The notes beneath the pieces are model-generated. The model had not been told where the DNA came from and did not search any database. It worked only from the letters and a program-made list of their open reading frames with translations. The translations under genes and the position numbers were made by a program. This document shows positions 1-7,318 of a stretch of DNA of 19,800 nucleotides, one piece after another. The stretch's first letter is position 1. Every line of letters starts with the position of its first letter. Source of the stretch: DATFYI01 sp035315125 (GTDB taxonomy: Bacteria; Chloroflexota; Anaerolineae; Anaerolineales; Anaerolineaceae); contig DATFYI010000305.1 of NCBI GenBank assembly GCA_035315125.1, positions 1 to 19,800 on the forward strand, in the 5' to 3' direction.

Positions 1-899
1 CTGATTTAATTATCCTGGATGTCTCTCCAATTCACAATTCTCCTCGCTTCAAACGCGATCCAAACGGGATCTATGCCCAAATCGTTTATGCATCTAAATC
101 TACCGACGTAACTGATGTTATGATTAATGGAAAGTGGGTAATGCGTGACCGTCAACTGCTCACCTTGAATGAAACTGAATTACTGAAATTTAGCCAGGAA
201 TATGCTCGAAAAATAGATATCTTTCTTTTCCAGCGCGAAAAATCAGTTCTTTCCAAGCTGATCGCGATTGGAGGTACTACTGAAGAGGAAAGCTTCGAAA
301 TTCAAGCAAAAGTGCCCATCCAAGAAATTGAACCGGTACTTGCAAGACTCGAAAGCCTAACCAAGCCCTCATCACTCCAAAAACCTGAAATTGAGATTAT
401 CCGTACAAGACATTACCGCCAATATGATACATATTTCATCTTCGATGGATCTGAAGAAGGATGCATTCGCTACCGTGAAGATCATTTCATCAATGAAAAA
501 GACGAAATCACAACTGTTCGATCACGTCTGACTTTAATTGGACCGAGTCGTGAGCGCAATTATCCCCAGGGAGTCTTGCTATCACGCAGTCGATATTTGG
601 CGCCTGCAACCCAAAGTTTGCGATTCTATCGCGAATATTTCAAACCATCCCATGAAGTTGAAATTGAGAAAGATCGCTTGAGGTACCTGGTACGTTATCA
701 TAATATTGAATTTTTTATTAATATCGATTCTGTATCTAAACCGAACCTGGGTCACTTTTTGGAAATCAAGAGCCGTACCTGGAGCCAGAAGGATGCAGAA
801 ATTAAGTCACGACTGACCACAGACTTAATTGAATTACTTGGAGCAGACCCTGCCAAGACAATCTCAGAGGATTATTTGGAAATGATTAGGGAGAAGTAA
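1..899 (+). CDS. Amidohydrolase with fused C-terminal CYTH domain (5' end outside window)
   Basis: The reading frame is open from the first base (codons start at position 3) to the stop at 897-899, so the ATG at 120 is internal. The first part (about 3-230) reads like the end of an MtaD/TrzN-type amidohydrolase: 'DLIILDVSP', then 'IVYASKSTDVTDVMINGKWV', the usual closing strand before the product tail. These family enzymes deaminate or dechlorinate compounds such as S-adenosylhomocysteine or methylthioadenosine; the active-site part is not in the window. From about 290 on there is a CYTH (triphosphate tunnel) domain: 'EIQAK' at 297-311 in place of the usual ExExK, then 'YRQYDTYF', 'CIRYRED', 'VRSRLTLIGP', 'HEVEIEKDRLRY' and 'GHFLEIKSR'. 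CYTH proteins bind triphosphates such as thiamine triphosphate, inorganic triphosphate or ATP. It ends one base before glgA, so it is probably cotranscribed with the glycogen genes. The substrate of either half cannot be read from the sequence. Confidence 0.8.
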   Translation, partial: DLIILDVSPIHNSPRFKRDPNGIYAQIVYASKSTDVTDVMINGKWVMRDRQLLTLNETELLKFSQEYARKIDIFLFQREKSVLSKLIAIGGTTEEESFEIQAKVPIQEIEPVLARLESLTKPSSLQKPEIEIIRTRHYRQYDTYFIFDGSEEGCIRYREDHFINEKDEITTVRSRLTLIGPSRERNYPQGVLLSRSRYLAPATQSLRFYREYFKPSHEVEIEKDRLRYLVRYHNIEFFINIDSVSKPNLGHFLEIKSRTWSQKDAEIKSRLTTDLIELLGADPAKTISEDYLEMIREK

Positions 900-900
900 A

Positions 901-2352
901 ATGAAAGCCCTTTTTATCGCATCTGAGGCAGATCCATTGGTAAAAGTTGGTGGATTGGGGGACGTGGCAGGCTCGTTACCGAGGGCTTTACTAACACTAC
1001 CAGCCAGGCTGACAAACGGTGAAAAGCTGGATATACGTTTGGCAATCCCTTACCACGCAGCAGTGCGCCATAAAATATCGGATGCAAAACTGGAAGCTTG
1101 TTTTTCAATCCCGCATAAAGGTGGACCTGTTCCATGTCAGGCGCTATCCATCGATTTGGACGGACTGATCGTTTATTTAATATCTGGTTCCCCAATCCCC
1201 TTCCAAGGGCCCGTTTATAGCAACAATGTCGCTGAAGATGCAGATAAATATATTTTCTTTTCGCTCTCCGCTCTAGAACTTGCCCGCCAGCTTAAATGGA
1301 AACCCGATATATTGCACGCAAATGACTGGCATACTGCTGCTGCCGTACATGCACTTGCCGTGCAGCGGGCTGACGATCCTTTTTTTGCAAACACGCATTC
1401 TATTCTATCAATTCATAATCTACCCTATATGGGATCAGGCGCAGATGAATCAATGAAGGAATTTGGTTTGACAGCCTCCGTAGACAGCGCTCTACCGGAA
1501 TGGGCTCGTCATTTTCCTTTACCACTCGGATTAGAGGCAGCCGATCAGCTTGTGGCTGTCTCACCCTCTTATGCAAAAGAGATTTTGACGCCAGATTTCG
1601 GTTGTGGATTGCAGGATTTTTTACAAACTCGAAGGGATACAATTAGCGGGATCATCAATGGTCTTGATACCGCACTCTGGGACCCCTCAAATGACCAGAC
1701 GCTCCCGTTTTCATATTCTGAAAAGGACCTGACAGCACGTTGGGCCAATAAACAGGCTCTGCTTGCTGAATTTTCTCTGGTAGCAGATAATAATCTGCCA
1801 TTACTGGCCATGATTGGACGTGTGGACCAACAAAAAGGTGTTGATCTGGCAGTAAAAGCTTTACGCTTACTGACGGATACCCCCTGGCAGGCGATCCTTC
1901 TGGGCACTGGCGATCCAATCCTGGAAGATGCCTGCCGAAAATTAGAGAAGGAATTTCCGGAGAGAGTACGAGCTGCTATCCGCTTTGATACCCAGCTTTC
2001 AAGACGAATTTACGGCAGCGCCGATATGCTTCTGATGCCATCTCGCTATGAACCCTGCGGCTTGGCGCAGATGATCGCCATGCGCTATGGTTGTGTACCG
2101 ATTGCGCGTGCCACGGGTGGCTTGAAAGATACAATCATTGATAAACCAATAAATGCCCGCACCGGATTCTTATTTGATGAAGCCAGTCCAGAAGCACTGG
2201 CGGCAGCCATTCAAAGGGGATTGGATTGTTTCCAGGATCGTCAAGCTTGGGAAAAGATCCAATTGAATGGCATGAAGAAAGATTTCTCCTGGCGGAATTC
2301 CGCGCTTGCTTATGCTCAGATCTATACCAATCTAATGGAGAAGAAGCAATGA
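901..2352 (+). CDS. glgA: Glycogen synthase (ADP-glucose type, GT5)
   Basis: This enzyme transfers glucose from ADP-glucose to the non-reducing end of an alpha-1,4-glucan in the cytoplasm. The 483-residue length is close to the E. coli enzyme (477). The N-terminal ADP-glucose motif is K15-V-G-G-L-G-D-V (usually KTGGL). 'HANDWHTAA' and 'SIHNLPYMG' follow in the first Rossmann half. The C-terminal half has 'GRVDQQKGVDL' and the donor-binding 'PSRYEPCGLAQM', whose glutamate is residue 384. The ATG directly follows the stop of the amidohydrolase-CYTH gene, with the Shine-Dalgarno-like AGGGAGAAG inside the end of that gene. The 3' end overlaps the glgC start in an ATGA, so the two are probably translationally coupled. 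All expected motifs are present and nothing looks broken. Confidence 0.96.
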   Translation: MKALFIASEADPLVKVGGLGDVAGSLPRALLTLPARLTNGEKLDIRLAIPYHAAVRHKISDAKLEACFSIPHKGGPVPCQALSIDLDGLIVYLISGSPIPFQGPVYSNNVAEDADKYIFFSLSALELARQLKWKPDILHANDWHTAAAVHALAVQRADDPFFANTHSILSIHNLPYMGSGADESMKEFGLTASVDSALPEWARHFPLPLGLEAADQLVAVSPSYAKEILTPDFGCGLQDFLQTRRDTISGIINGLDTALWDPSNDQTLPFSYSEKDLTARWANKQALLAEFSLVADNNLPLLAMIGRVDQQKGVDLAVKALRLLTDTPWQAILLGTGDPILEDACRKLEKEFPERVRAAIRFDTQLSRRIYGSADMLLMPSRYEPCGLAQMIAMRYGCVPIARATGGLKDTIIDKPINARTGFLFDEASPEALAAAIQRGLDCFQDRQAWEKIQLNGMKKDFSWRNSALAYAQIYTNLMEKKQ

Positions 2353-3605
2353 AAACGCGTGCAATTATACTTGCAGGTGGCGAAGGAACTCGCCTGGGCG
2401 TTCTCACTTCAAAGCGAACAAAACCGGCTGTTCCCTTTGCTGGAAAATACCGCATTATTGACTTTCCGCTCTCAAATTGTGTCAATTCAAATATATTTGA
2501 TGTAATGATAATTGCTCAATATAGACCCCATTCGTTGATTGATCACATAGGGGCTGGCAGCCCTTGGGATTTAAATCGTGATTTTACGGGGGGGGTTCGC
2601 ATTTATACACCATATCGCGGCCGGGGTTCAAGCTGGTTTGTCGGAACCGCGGACGCCGTTCAACAAAACTTCTCATTTATTAAAAGGGGCAGCCCGGATC
2701 TGATATTGATCTTATCGGGCGACCATGTTTATTCGATGGATTACGAGGGCATGATCCAGTCTCACATCAACAAACGGGCCGACCTGACGATTGCAACAGT
2801 CAATGTCCCAATCGAAGAAGCTTCCCGGTTTGGTATAGTCGGGGTTGACCCAGATAATCGAGTTACATCCTTTATAGAAAAACCGGAAAAACCACCCTCA
2901 AATTTAGTCAATATGGGTGTCTACCTTTTCAACCTATCCGTATTGAATGATGCACTATGGGCGGATCACCTTCAAAAAGATTCGTCGCATGATTATGGCA
3001 AAGATATCCTACCCAATTTGATTAAGGGGGGAGCAAAAGTATATGCCTATCCTTATGCAGGATATTGGGTTGATGTAGGAACTGTTGAATCCTATTGGAA
3101 AGCGCACATGGATCTGATTGCAAACCCACCCGCTTTTGACATCTCGAACCGAAATTGGATCATCCATACTCGTACTGAAGAGCGTGCTCCTATAAAAATT
3201 CAGCATGGTGCAATTGTCGAAGACAGCATGATTTGCGATGGTTGTGTCATCAAAGAAGGGGCACAAATCATCCGCAGCATCCTATCTCCAGGGACCGTCG
3301 TTGAACCGGGAGCATGTGTCAAAGAATCAATTGTCCTGACAGATTCTCAAATTCAAAAAGGCGCCATACTCCAACGCGCAATTCTAGATAAGCGGGTAAT
3401 TGTTGGAGAAGGCGCTTCCATAGGCGGAATGACGGAAGATTTGGTTTCGATTGCCATGGTCGGAAAAAATTCCTTTGTTCCGGCGAATTGTGTTGTAATG
3501 CCAGGTGGAATGATCAGCACGGACGTTATCTCATCTGATTATTCCACCACCGTGATCGAAAATGGTCAGATTATTCATACAAGGAGATTGCCAAATGAAA
3601 TTTAA
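2349..3605 (+). CDS. glgC: Glucose-1-phosphate adenylyltransferase (ADP-glucose pyrophosphorylase)
   Basis: GlgC makes ADP-glucose from glucose 1-phosphate and ATP, the committed step of glycogen synthesis, and so supplies the adjacent GlgA. I chose the ATG at 2349, inside the ATGA overlap with glgA and behind GGAGAAGAAG, because the N-terminal motif 'LAGGEGTRL' then begins at residue 8. The open frame extends upstream to 2226, but that part overlaps glgA and does not resemble the family. The product is 418 residues. Other motifs are 'KRTKPAVPFAGKYRIIDF', 'FVGTADAVQQN', 'SGDHVYSMDY' with D125, 'FIEKP' and 'GYWVDVGTVESYW', then a C-terminal left-handed beta-helix with hexapeptide-like repeats from about residue 285. 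A run of eight G at 2588-2595 keeps the frame intact. Its last 11 bases overlap malQ. Confidence 0.97.
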   Translation: MKTRAIILAGGEGTRLGVLTSKRTKPAVPFAGKYRIIDFPLSNCVNSNIFDVMIIAQYRPHSLIDHIGAGSPWDLNRDFTGGVRIYTPYRGRGSSWFVGTADAVQQNFSFIKRGSPDLILILSGDHVYSMDYEGMIQSHINKRADLTIATVNVPIEEASRFGIVGVDPDNRVTSFIEKPEKPPSNLVNMGVYLFNLSVLNDALWADHLQKDSSHDYGKDILPNLIKGGAKVYAYPYAGYWVDVGTVESYWKAHMDLIANPPAFDISNRNWIIHTRTEERAPIKIQHGAIVEDSMICDGCVIKEGAQIIRSILSPGTVVEPGACVKESIVLTDSQIQKGAILQRAILDKRVIVGEGASIGGMTEDLVSIAMVGKNSFVPANCVVMPGGMISTDVISSDYSTTVIENGQIIHTRRLPNEI

Positions 3606-5127
3606 GCGCGCCTCTGGCATTATCTTGCATCCTACCAGTTTGCCAGGTCCAGATGGGATAGGAGATCTGGGCCCAGAAGTGTATCGCTGGATTGATTTTT
3701 TATCGGCCGCTGGTTGTAGTTTGTGGCAAATTCTTCCACTCGGTCCGACCGGTTATGGCGATTCGCCTTACCAATGTTTTTCGGCTTTTGCTGGTAATCC
3801 GTTAATGATCAGTCCCGCGCTTCTTCTGGAGGATGGCTTGCTAAACCGGAACGATCTGGCAAATCGCCCTGATTTTCCAGAAAACCGGGTTGATTACGGC
3901 CAAGTGATCTCGCGGAAACTCCCTTTACTTGATCAGGCCTTTTTCAACTTCCAAAAATCCAAAGATTTAGATTTATGTAATGAATACAATGCCTTTCAAG
4001 AAAATCAAGCATTTTGGTTAGAAGATTTTTCTACATTTATGGCGATCAAAGAAGAGTATGGAGGGGGTTCCTGGAATGAATGGCCGGAAGGGTTAAGAAT
4101 GCGGGAACCAAATAGTCTGGCCCAATTTCAAAAATCCAATATTGACTCAATCCAACGTCATTGTTTCCGCCAGTTTTTGTTTTTCCGACAGTGGCAGACA
4201 ATCCATCAATATGCAAACAAAAAAAGCATACAAATCATCGGTGATATCCCCATTTTCGTTGCATTTGACAGCGCTGAAACCTGGTCACATCCCGAATTAT
4301 TCCAGCTTAATGAAAAAAGGCTGCCAACTGTGGTGGCGGGTGTACCACCAGATTATTTTTCTCCAACCGGTCAATTGTGGGGTAATCCACACTATCGTTG
4401 GAGTGTTCACAAAGCGACCGGATATGACTGGTGGATAAAACGGATCAAAACCACTCTTCAATCAGTGGACATTATACGGTTAGACCATTTTCGAGGCTTT
4501 GCAGGTTACTGGGAAGTTTCGGCAAAAAAAACCACTGCTGAATCGGGTAAATGGGCGCCCGGACCGGGACATAGTTTCTTTGATGCGGTTCAAAAAGAAT
4601 TAGGCGGCCTGCCCATTATTGCCGAAGATCTTGGGAAAATAACTCCTGACGTGGTCGAACTGCGCCAGAGATATGATTTGCCCGGTATGAAGATCCTTCA
4701 ATTTGCCTTTTCAACCGATTCGGATGATCCCTTTCTACCGCATAACTATCCGGTAAACTGCGTAGCGTATACTGGTACCCATGATAACGATACGACCATG
4801 GGCTGGTATCAAACCGCTCCAGAAAAGGAGCGCGACTTCTGCCGTCGTTATCTGGCGCGTTCTGGCAATGATATATCCTGGGACATGATTCGGGGCATAT
4901 GGTCATCGGTAGCTGTGCTGACTCTGGCCCCCATTCAAGATTTTCTTAGCCTGAGCAGCGAAGCCCGCATGAATTTTCCGGGTAAACCGGGTGGAAATTG
5001 GACCTGGCGAATCGCCCCAAATGCTCTCAATGAAGGTTTGAAGAGCCGCATCCGAGAAGCGAATTACCTATATGGACGCTTGCCTGAGCACGGCGAAAGC
5101 TCCAAGATATTACAGGGTCACATTTAG
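3595..5127 (+). CDS. malQ: 4-alpha-glucanotransferase (amylomaltase, GH77)
   Basis: MalQ moves alpha-1,4-glucan segments between maltodextrins in the cytoplasm, releasing glucose and building longer chains. The ATG at 3595 follows AAGGAG at 3581-3586; the open frame continues upstream inside glgC without family similarity. The 510-residue product opens with the family signature 'ASGIILHPTSLPG' and 'GIGDLG'. The three catalytic acids stand where the Thermus aquaticus enzyme (D293, E340, D395) predicts: D297 in 'RLDHFRG', E344 in 'AEDLG' and D397 in 'GTHDND'. 'GDIPIFVAFDSAETW', 'GVPPDYFSPTGQLWGNP' and the closing 'NFPGKPGGNWTWR' are also intact. It is the third gene of the overlapping glgA-glgC-malQ run and meets the opposite-strand transporter gene in a 4-base tail-to-tail overlap. 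Released glucose could be phosphorylated by the polyphosphate glucokinase at 8768-9517. Confidence 0.97.
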   Translation: MKFKRASGIILHPTSLPGPDGIGDLGPEVYRWIDFLSAAGCSLWQILPLGPTGYGDSPYQCFSAFAGNPLMISPALLLEDGLLNRNDLANRPDFPENRVDYGQVISRKLPLLDQAFFNFQKSKDLDLCNEYNAFQENQAFWLEDFSTFMAIKEEYGGGSWNEWPEGLRMREPNSLAQFQKSNIDSIQRHCFRQFLFFRQWQTIHQYANKKSIQIIGDIPIFVAFDSAETWSHPELFQLNEKRLPTVVAGVPPDYFSPTGQLWGNPHYRWSVHKATGYDWWIKRIKTTLQSVDIIRLDHFRGFAGYWEVSAKKTTAESGKWAPGPGHSFFDAVQKELGGLPIIAEDLGKITPDVVELRQRYDLPGMKILQFAFSTDSDDPFLPHNYPVNCVAYTGTHDNDTTMGWYQTAPEKERDFCRRYLARSGNDISWDMIRGIWSSVAVLTLAPIQDFLSLSSEARMNFPGKPGGNWTWRIAPNALNEGLKSRIREANYLYGRLPEHGESSKILQGHI

Positions 5128-6083
5128 GGCTTTTGTTCCGCTCGGGAGCTCAGATAAATTCCGACCAGGATCAGAACGCCTCCGATAATTTCTACGATGG
5201 ATGGCGTCTCAGTAAGAAACAGATAGGCCAACAGGCTTGAGCCGATTGGCTCTCCTAAAAGCGCCACCGATATATAGGCGGCCGATAAATATTTTAATGC
5301 CCAATTGAATGAAGAATGGCCGATTAACTGCGGTATAACTGCCAATAAAAGAAACCAGACGTATGTAAGCGGTGAAAATCCGAGGACTTTTTGTCCGGTA
5401 AGGAAAACCGCTGCCAAAAGAACCAGTGCGGCTGTACCATATACCGTAAAGGTATACGAAATGATCGATATCTTTGAACGCACTCGCCTTCCAATCAACA
5501 AATATCCGGCTGACATCAAAGCGCCCAGTAACGCCAATGAGTTTCCGAGAAAAGCTCTTCCTTCAATAAACTGTGAAAGTGGAGCACAAACCAGGCCTGT
5601 GCTCTGTAATTGACAGGCATTACTGATGCCTACGACGCTGGCGCCTAACAAGGTTATGACCAGGCCAATCCATATCCCAGGAGCCAGTCGCTCATGCAGG
5701 AATAATGGACTGAACAAAGCCACCCATAGCGGCGAGGTTGCAACCAGTACGACTGAACTGGCTACCGTAGTGTATTGCAATGAAGTGATCCAACTGGCAA
5801 AATGAACTGCCAGAAAGATCCCGGCCAGCAATAGCAGCCCTAACTGCTTTCTATTAAGCTGTGCCAACTCCTCTTTTCCATTTCTTCGGAGTGCAACCGG
5901 GTAAAGGAATAAAGTTGCCAAAGTCAAACGGCCGGCTGCAATCGTTAAAGAGGATGCCTCTGTTTGAGCATAGCGAATAAACAACGAAGCCGTGGATACC
6001 GCTAAAACGCCGATGCCCATCACAATCAATGGATGCACCGGCCAGGAATTCGTCTCTGATTTTGATAATTTGTTTATTGACAA
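5124..6083 (-). CDS. EamA-type (DMT superfamily) membrane transporter
   Basis: This 319-residue protein is strongly hydrophobic, with about ten predicted membrane helices in two repeated halves, as in EamA/RhaT drug-metabolite transporters. The first repeat starts around residue 18; it includes 'ASLFIRYAQTEASSLTIAAGR' and 'TVASSVVLVATSPLWVALFS'. The second starts near residue 180 and ends in 'LGEPIGSSLLAYLFLTETPS'. Short basic loops such as 'RRNGKEE' and 'GRRVRSK' separate helices. The family exports or imports amino acids, metabolites or nucleotide sugars; the substrate cannot be told here. The start is a TTG at 6083-6081, three bases after GGTGAG; an ATG 21 codons later would cut into the first helix. 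It diverges from the superoxide dismutase gene, so the intervening 98 bases probably carry both promoters. Confidence 0.88.
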   Translation of the reverse strand: MSINKLSKSETNSWPVHPLIVMGIGVLAVSTASLFIRYAQTEASSLTIAAGRLTLATLFLYPVALRRNGKEELAQLNRKQLGLLLLAGIFLAVHFASWITSLQYTTVASSVVLVATSPLWVALFSPLFLHERLAPGIWIGLVITLLGASVVGISNACQLQSTGLVCAPLSQFIEGRAFLGNSLALLGALMSAGYLLIGRRVRSKISIISYTFTVYGTAALVLLAAVFLTGQKVLGFSPLTYVWFLLLAVIPQLIGHSSFNWALKYLSAAYISVALLGEPIGSSLLAYLFLTETPSIVEIIGGVLILVGIYLSSRAEQKP

Positions 6084-6116
6084 GAGCTCACCAAATGACT
6101 ACAATTAAGATGATTT

Positions 6117-6142
6117 ATGTGATTATTATCGCATAATTACAT
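6117..6142. promoter_or_regulatory. Imperfect inverted repeat between transporter and sodA (possible operator)
   Basis: The arms are ATGTGATTAT and ATAATTACAT, separated by TATCGC; nine of ten positions pair. The repeat lies 40 bases upstream of the sodA ATG and 34 bases from the transporter start, in a very AT-rich divergent gap. Candidate -10 elements for sodA (TATATA at 6142-6147, TATATT at 6155-6160) lie at or just past its right edge. The spacing does not fit the CRP consensus, and I cannot assign a regulator. An operator role is inference. Confidence 0.4.
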
Positions 6143-6181
6143 ATATAAACAAAATATATTTTACAAACAGGAGATCTAAAA

Positions 6182-6793
6182 ATGGCTTTTGAACTGCCAC
6201 CCCTTCCTTACAAATTCAACGCATTGGAACCGTCTATCGATGCGATGACAGTAGAAATACATTATACCAAGCACCATGCCACATACCTGAAAAACCTGAA
6301 CGATGCTCTGGCTAAACATACCGAGCTTCCAGAACAGACAATCGAACAAATATTAACCAGCCTGGATAAAATTCCAGAGGATATACGAACCGCCGTACGG
6401 AATAATGCCGGGGGTTATTATAATCACATGATCTATTGGGAAATCATGGGGCCGAACAAAGGCGGAGAACCACGAGGCAATCTGGCCAGCGCCATTTCCC
6501 ACACATTTGGCAATTTTGCTAACTTCAAAACCGAAATAGAGAAAGCGGGTTTGGGACGCTTTGGCAGTGGCTGGGCCTGGTTGAGCCGCAAAAAAGATGG
6601 CGGACTGGTGGTACACTCCACGCCAAACCAGGATACCCCTCTGGCAGATGGCTTGTTCCCGATTATTGGAGTAGATGTATGGGAACATGCTTATTATCTT
6701 AAATACCAAAACAGGCGAGCAGAATATCTCACGAATTGGTGGAATGTGGTAAACTGGGATGAGGCTGAAAAACGATTTAACGCAAATCGTTAA
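6182..6793 (+). CDS. sodA: Superoxide dismutase, Fe/Mn family (Mn-type residues)
   Basis: The enzyme converts superoxide to hydrogen peroxide and oxygen in the cytoplasm. The 203-residue product has the full family layout: 'PPLPYKFNALEP' at the N-terminus and the four metal ligands H27, H82 ('GGYYNH'), D165 and H169 ('GVDVWEHAYYLKYQNRR'). Q150 in 'TPNQDTPL' and the glycine pair before H82 are the arrangement typical of Mn enzymes (E. coli SodA Gln146), so a Mn or cambialistic enzyme is likely. A tyrosine replaces the histidine common in 'GGHxNH'. AGGAG at 6169-6173 precedes the ATG by eight bases. The ferredoxin gene starts 37 bases downstream and a terminator closes the pair, so they form a likely two-gene unit. 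Confidence 0.96.
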   Translation: MAFELPPLPYKFNALEPSIDAMTVEIHYTKHHATYLKNLNDALAKHTELPEQTIEQILTSLDKIPEDIRTAVRNNAGGYYNHMIYWEIMGPNKGGEPRGNLASAISHTFGNFANFKTEIEKAGLGRFGSGWAWLSRKKDGGLVVHSTPNQDTPLADGLFPIIGVDVWEHAYYLKYQNRRAEYLTNWWNVVNWDEAEKRFNANR

Positions 6794-6830
6794 TCAGAAA
6801 TCATATCACATACATCAGTCGGAGGAAGCC

Positions 6831-7241
6831 ATGACATACATTATCACCAGTCTATGTTTACGCGATGGTGGGTGCGCAACAGTTTGCCCTGTTGAATGTA
6901 TTGTGCCAGGCAAACCGGTAGATAAATGGCCCTGGTACTATATTGATCCAGACACCTGCATCGATTGTGGTGCGTGTGTTCCGGAATGCCCCTTCGCTGC
7001 CATTTTCCCAGAAGACGAAGTACCCTCTGCCTATAAAGCCAAGGGCGGCGAGCGCCTCGCCATGGCGGTTGGCACGCCCGGGTTTACATCTGTCTATGAT
7101 GGAACAAACCATGAAGGGGAAGCTGTTCACATGACCGCCACTCGAGTGTTATCCGCTGGTGAAGTAGTTGACCTCACTCCAGACATCCCCTGGAATGGAG
7201 ATTATTATAAAAAAGGTCCGGGCTATAGCGCAAATAGCTAA
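6831..7241 (+). CDS. Dicluster (7Fe/8Fe-type) ferredoxin with C-terminal extension
   Basis: This is a small electron carrier of 136 residues. The ATG at 6831 follows GGAGG at 6821-6825; codons upstream of it overlap sodA and are not part of the family. The cysteines lie at C9, C15, C19 and C23, then C43-x2-C46-x2-C49-x3-C53-P. By comparison with Azotobacter ferredoxin I, C43, C46, C49 and C19 would hold a [4Fe-4S] cluster and C9, C15 and C53 a [3Fe-4S] or second cluster. D12 sits near the position where 8Fe proteins have a cysteine, which favours the 7Fe type. About 80 residues after the clusters ('EDEVPSAY' onward) form a C-terminal extension rich in Gly, Asp and Tyr. Its redox partner is not visible. 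Placement behind sodA suggests a role under oxygen exposure, which is inference. Confidence 0.9.
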   Translation: MTYIITSLCLRDGGCATVCPVECIVPGKPVDKWPWYYIDPDTCIDCGACVPECPFAAIFPEDEVPSAYKAKGGERLAMAVGTPGFTSVYDGTNHEGEAVHMTATRVLSAGEVVDLTPDIPWNGDYYKKGPGYSANS

Positions 7242-7257
7242 ACAAAAAATTGAGTAA

Positions 7258-7290
7258 AAAGAGGAAGTCTCCGACTTCCTCTTTATTTTT
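7258..7290 (+). terminator. Rho-independent terminator after sodA-ferredoxin
   Basis: AAAGAGGAAGTC (7258-7269) pairs perfectly with GACTTCCTCTTT (7273-7284) around the loop TCC, giving a 12-bp stem followed by ATTTTT. It lies 16 bases after the ferredoxin stop and before the separate lyase gene. It separates the two transcription units. Confidence 0.93.
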
Positions 7291-7318
7291 AGTGATTTGT
7301 TATGTAAAAAGGTAAATT

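Noticed and set aside
2588..2595. Run of eight G in glgC as a possible frameshift
   Set aside because: The family motifs before and after ('DFTGGVRIYTPYRG', 'FVGTADAVQQN') stay in one frame, so the gene is intact.
4142..4438. 98-codon open frame inside malQ in another frame
   Set aside because: It lies wholly within a well-conserved malQ region covering catalytic motifs, has no ribosome site and resembles no family.
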